Source: Metridium senile (Eukaryota; Cnidaria; Anthozoa; Actiniaria; Metridiidae). From it: 64,000 nucleotides of DNA. The translations under genes and the position numbers were made by a program. The notes under the pieces were generated by a model. It was not told where the DNA came from. It searched no databases and saw only the letters and a program-made list of their open reading frames with translations. Location: contig OX459097.1 of assembly GCA_949775045.1 (NCBI GenBank), positions 15,791,710 through 15,855,709 on the forward strand, given 5' to 3'. Of this stretch, positions 58,948-64,000 are shown in pieces (position 1 is the first letter of the stretch; each line of letters begins with the position of its first letter).

Positions 58948-61625
58948 TTATACCTTACAAATAATCCGTCAATCACGTTTCCGTATTTTAGTCACGTGGT
59001 GATCCATTATCTTGCGATATTGGACAGCAACAAATATTGAGGTACATAACTATAAAACAAGATCAGCAGCAAAACAAAACCTATATTTACCAAAAGTAGA
59101 AACAAATTATAGAAAATTAAATATCAAATTCGTAGTTACAACTCTCTTGAGAAAGATGTGAAAACTGATCGTTTTCTAAAAAAATTCAAAACTCGTATCA
59201 AATTAATAAACATTTTGGATACTTACTAATTATTTTTCTATCAGGAAAAAAAACGTTTCTGATATTTATTTCCTTCTAATTTGCCAATGTTGTGTATTAT
59301 GTAAGTGAGTATGTGTGTGTGTGTGTATGTATGTGTGATGTTATGTTAGCCTAAAATATAACGTTTTTTTCGTTTATTACAAAAAAAAAACACTTTCTTC
59401 TTTACCAGTATAATAAACTTATACCAATAGATAATGGCCCTAACAACTTATTAACTCAAAAAGGTTATTAGTTAGGACCACTACCTAAAAATAACCTATT
59501 CTACTTTAGATTCTTATAAAATATTGTAATTATTACATGCAAGGTAGAAATACGAAAACGTTGTTGTTGTTGCAACCTTTTGGACTGCAACCCTTTAATT
59601 GTTGACTCAAAAATATAATTATTTGTTCGGTATTCTAAAACACCTATAGGATTTATCCTAGCCCATTATGCCAGATATATTTAAGTCTCGATTTCAATAT
59701 TAGGCTAGACCTGCGGTCTCGCTCAATTAATATTGAATTATCGATTTAATTCATTTATTTATTCATGACCAATATTTAAACAGAGATGTCCCGGTTTAGC
59801 TTAAATGAAGCTCATACATATATAAAGATGTAACTATAACTATTAATTATGATAAATGTATATAGATAAGTATATACTAATGAAAATATAAGAACTGTGT
59901 TTAGTTACGAAAAATATTCTATCATTCTCAGAGTGTGTAATAATGGCTAAACTATGGCTTTGTTACCTGCCTAAAGGACAATGGCACCCCAATAACGTCT
60001 CAGTTTTCAAATAACTCAGTTGTTGCGCCATCGTCAGTAATTTGGTAAAAAAAGCTAGGTACGGTAAAAAAGGAATCCAAGGGAAATTCTCCAAATTGCG
60101 GAATCAACCATACACTTCCGTTATACAGTGTTACAAGTGTCTAAGCAGTATACAGTGTTTAAGCATTCATTGCGTTCCTCTTTTCTAATCTATTGTTTTC
60201 TTGAAGTAACCTTCGTGATACTTCATTGAATAAGAACATTTTGAATGACATTAGTTTAGAGCGTAGGACTGAATATATTAGAGTGATTTTCCTTCGCTCG
60301 TAAGAATAGATAAACAAAGGCTCGAAACGCATTGTCTTCTGTTTTTCTTCAGTTATCAGCCAGTACAAACTAGACTAAAATAGGTAAATGTTCTTGTAAA
60401 GGCGAAAGAAAATCACCCTAAATGGCATTTAGTGTCTTCTGGCAATTTGAATTTGTAGAGTCGTTTTTTTGAATACCAAAGCTTCTTGTATTTCAAATGT
60501 ATTCAAATTTGACTTCTTTACTAACGAATATCCCCAAATGAATAGGAATATTGACAACGAAGACAGTGACGTCAAATTAAATTTACGCACTATTCTTTAT
60601 TGCAACAATTTTGTTATAGAATTCAAGTCAAGAGAAAGATTCCACGAATAAATCGACGTTTATATCATTAATTATAATACATTATTATAACTTTTTGAAT
60701 AAAAAAAAGTCATAATCACTTTGAAAGGTCGCATTATCGTGTCATTGTTATTGAATAAACTTTCGAGTTAATTTTTACTGAAGGAGACTCTATACAACTC
60801 TCAGCTCACTGAGGGAGGATTCTCACACACTACCACTACATTCAGGAAATAACTGTTTTTTAATAATTTGGATACACATCTTTGCAATTTTGTATATGTA
60901 TTAAAATGTATGTGAATAAACAAGCTCTAGTATTATAAGTATACAATTCTCAGCTCACTAGTTCAAATTCATTAAGGGAAAACTAGCACATCATGACTAC
61001 AATTATTTTCTACAGAATTATCTGATCACACAACTCTCTTTTCATTATAAATTATTTTATATACGGAGAGCTCTCTCACATACTGTCACTATATCTGCTA
61101 CATTATAATATTCTCAACATACAACTCTTAGCTCTAGTGAGTTCACATTAACCGAGGGGAAACTCTCACATACTATATATATTTTCTAAAGAATTATCGA
61201 ATCAAACACATCTCTTTTCATTATGAATTATTTTATTGATGGAGAGCTCTCTCACATACTATGACTACATTATAATATTCTCAGCATACACAACTCTCAG
61301 CTCTAGTGAGTTCAAATTAACCGAGGGGAAACTCTCAGATACTATATATATATTCTAAGAAATGATCGACTCTAACAACTCCAATTTCATCATATATAAA
61401 TTCTTTTTTTGATGATTAGTGGAGAATTCTCACACTCACTACCGCTAAATCTAAAACCTAATAATACCCTCCTATTTATTGGGACTGAAATAAAACTAAG
61501 AGGAATAATTAATTTTAAAAATCAGAGCTAACTAAAACAATCAATTCATACACTTTATCTATAATTAAATTACCTGGAACTTTCCAAAGAAAACAGGTGA
61601 TATTGCAAAATCGAATCAATAAATA
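58948..61625. other. 5' region of peptide gene D (copy of 34691-37190)
   Basis: Same motifs as upstream of A and C, including the minus-strand frame at 60159-60368. The CTCTCAGCTC...AACTCTCACA repeat zone (about 60790-61440) has one more copy than in A or C. Confidence 0.7.
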
Positions 61626-61629
61626 ATTA

Positions 61630-61782
61630 ACCAATCAGAAAGTCGTACGCAGTGCAAACTACAATTTACCGACCAATCACCGAACTGTTTTCGCAGTGCT
61701 GAAGCAACTGGGGTATTTTGCTACGATGTTGTAAAAATAGAGAAAATCCCTTAAAATAATGATGGAACGAAGCGTATATAAT
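61630..61782 (+). promoter_or_regulatory. Promoter of peptide gene D
   Basis: TATA box GTATATAATG at 61773-61782. Both CCAAT motifs are intact (ACCAATCAG near 61629 and GACCAATCACC further down), as in gene A. Confidence 0.65.
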
Positions 61783-61872
61783 GACAAGGCAAGAGTCTTC
61801 AAACTATATTCACAACCAAACGAAGGATTCTAAACTTCAAAACACAGAGCCGAACAATTTTGGGAAAAAGAA

Positions 61873-62910
61873 ATGGCGATCAGAAGAAAAACGGTTAGTA
61901 AGCTTTATTTGCTGATGTTCGAGAGAGGGACACTAAATTAACCAGTATTTAAAAGTAAACCGATAAGCGATTTTAAATAATTGCGGTTAGGACTGATCAG
62001 AAAACAAAAAAATATATAGCGGGGGAAAAAACAAATATAGCGAAAACACTAAAACCATGAAATAAATACAAAATAGTTATAAAATAATACTTTTTTAGTG
62101 ACTGTTTGGTAACTATCGCTCAACCAGAAACATCAAATACAAAAGGAAACAATGCCCCGATACAACAATATTTGTCTTTGGTATATAGCAACTAACAGTC
62201 ACCCAATGAGAACTACGGACGCAATTTCTTTTGTAAGATTCTCATTCATTATTTACTGAATTCTATAAGATTATTTACAAAAATATCGAAAATTGGCGAA
62301 TAATTTATTTTTAACATATTACATCATAAATTAATTATATTTAATTATATTTAAAACTAATTATTCAAATATTAATTAATTAATTGAATAATTGAATAAA
62401 TCTATTATTAATTCTATAATTTTTCATTAATTTATTAATTTCATTAATATAATTTTTTTTGTAAGAAATTACATCATCAATTAATTATACTTACATTAAA
62501 ACTAATTATTCAAATATTTGTTAATTAATTGAATAAATTAATAATTATATTATTAATTCAATAAATATTTATTAATTTCATTCGTATAATTATCTAATTA
62601 ATCATTTTTTAATTTCTTATAGATCTTTCAAGCAATGATGATAATTGCAATGCTCGTAATATTGAGCGCACAATACAGTATGTCAGCGTGTCCACGTTAT
62701 CAATCAGATATATGCTGTGTCGCGAAATCTGAATTTAGTCCGAGTTGTGGCCGTCGTGTGCCGAAAGAGTGTAAAAAAGAGCACCTTGGGGATTGTAAAG
62801 GAAAGAATGGGAACTATGACTGTCTCACGCAAGTGATTGCAGATTCCAATGGTCAGAAACACGTGGTTTGTAAATGTAAATACGGTGTAAAATCACGCAA
62901 GAAAAAGTGA
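61873..62910 (+). CDS. Peptide gene D: secreted cysteine-rich peptide
   Basis: Exon 1 61873-61893 (MAIRRKT), exon 2 62623-62910, 102 residues. Signal segment and nine cysteines as in A. The loops are closest to B: AKSEFSPS, RRVPKE, KKEHLGD. Against B, exon 2 shows seven nucleotide differences, all amino-acid changing (for example E to K, G to D, Y to D, L to V). The tail is KSRKKK. Function unknown; extracellular peptide inferred. Confidence 0.82.
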
Positions 62911-64000
62911 AGCTGAACAGGTCCAAGAAACAAGATATAGACAAGTAGTTAAATCAATAATATCATGACAATATTATAATTATACTCAAGTTTCATGTTA
63001 TCTAGCACCGCTGTACAATCTGGCAAAAGGCGCATTTCCACTGGGATTCGGAGTATATTCAAATGTGTTTTCTATTATTTGGTGGTAGCATTTTACCGTG
63101 CTTCGCTTGGAATTTGGGAATATTTTCTGTGCAAATGAGCCTTTTGTCAAATAGTACAGCGGTACTAGATAACATGAAACTGGAGTACTAGGCCCACGAG
63201 TCCATGAACCGCCGCGGCTATATATGGTCAATAGGGGACTGGAGAAATCTTGCCACATGTAAGGGAATCAGAAATCCAGCATCCATGCACCTTCTTTGGA
63301 ATCAATAGAACCCTAAATCCACAAAAATGGCTTTAAAATCCGGAATCCGGCCCAATGGAATACGGAATCCCACACCATTCCGGATTCCCTTACATGTAGT
63401 GATTTGAGGACGACCTATCTTTAAGGAAGCATTTAAAAGGCGACTCTGGACACGTGAGTTTCTTAATTCTTTATGATAAAACCTATTTATATTTTATATA
63501 GACAAAACTATTTCCAAGAAAATAATTTTTAAAGGTTTTGCGCTATGAAATTTTTCTATAAAAGAGTATTTATTGATATCAATTGAAAATATTTATAATC
63601 CACAAAAGTTTTATTTAACACATCATAGAAAAAATATATTTTATTATTGATATATATTTTTATGGAATGCCGGACTATTTCCAGAGGAAAAATATGTGAA
63701 ACTACATATTCTTTGTAAGCAAAGGAACAAATAGTAGATATCTATTGTTGAACAATGGAATTGTAAAAATATACTGTAATTGTTTGGAAAATAAACAAAT
63801 TTCAAATTCTAATTTGTTGGTGTTATTATATGTCAAAATTAAATTTAAGATTGTTTAACATGAAATATGTTCATTGCTATAACTATGTTGCGACTTCAGA
63901 CTTTTTTTCTTGATGCTAATATATCTATTGAAATAACTGTCCGCAAAAATACGGCTTATTTTAATTAAAACGTAACCTTTTATGTTTTTTTACATAACCT
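62911..64000. other. 3' flank of gene D, to the window edge
   Basis: Matches the 3' flanks of A, B and C, including both foldbacks (about 62989-63190 and 63256-63400) and the ACGTAACCTTTTACG motif at the edge. Small deletions (near 63195 and 63475) distinguish it. Confidence 0.7.

Larger units (their letters stand above)
51935..62622. repeat. 10.7-kb tandem segmental duplication, unit 2
   Basis: Second copy of the unit at 41447-51934. It is longer by about 0.2 kb because of extra CTCTCAGCTC-type repeats near 61020-61230. Confidence 0.9.

Overview
This window looks like eukaryotic (metazoan) genomic DNA, most probably from a cnidarian such as a coral or sea anemone. The reasons are AT-rich sequence, short genes with GT-AG introns and TATA promoters, SUEL/rhamnose-binding-type lectins, small secreted cysteine-rich peptides, DIRS (tyrosine-recombinase) retrotransposons, non-LTR retrotransposon 3' ends and many foldback/MITE elements. 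The taxon is inference; no marker gene is present. Nothing bacterial (operon, CRISPR, rRNA) was seen. All gene models were assembled by eye from reading frame, splice sites and comparison between paralogues inside the window.

Left part (1-33 kb): three dispersed paralogues of one secreted lectin gene on the + strand. Lectin 1 is cut by the window edge (only the last exon, 989-1269). Lectin 2 (12734-14391) and lectin 3 (30258-32166) are complete five-exon genes: signal-peptide exon, two acidic propeptide exons, a micro-exon with the putative processing site, and one exon for the SUEL domain. All three carry the same 27-bp minisatellite, or its derivative, in the intron just before the SUEL exon. 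The DNA between them is mostly repeats: a 3.3-kb TIR element with target-site duplication (3371-6688), several long foldbacks, a 42-bp palindromic satellite (15.2-15.8 kb), a 509-bp tandem repeat (20.4-22.1 kb), a 326-bp tandem duplication (24.7-25.3 kb) and a 1.55-kb array of the octamer TACTGTGG/A (27.4-29.0 kb). Two weak minus-strand items lie at 17.4-19.7 kb: a terminal exon of unknown function and a kinase catalytic-loop fragment.

Right part (34-64 kb): a tandem array of four copies (A-D) of a small secreted cysteine-rich peptide gene. A, C and D have a TATA promoter, a 21-nt first coding exon, an intron of about 725 bp and a second exon with most of the signal peptide and the mature peptide. 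B has exon 2 only. From B to D the locus is a 10.5-kb tandem duplication whose unit carries a degraded DIRS element (43688-48450 and 54181-58947); the sequence upstream of copy A preserves the unfilled target site.

The most interesting signal is in this array. Introns and flanks of the copies are almost identical, while the mature-peptide codons differ almost only by amino-acid-changing substitutions, concentrated between cysteines 2 and 7. That is the pattern of diversifying selection seen in venom, defence or recognition peptides. Lectins and peptides are both small secreted proteins, but nothing here links them in one pathway.
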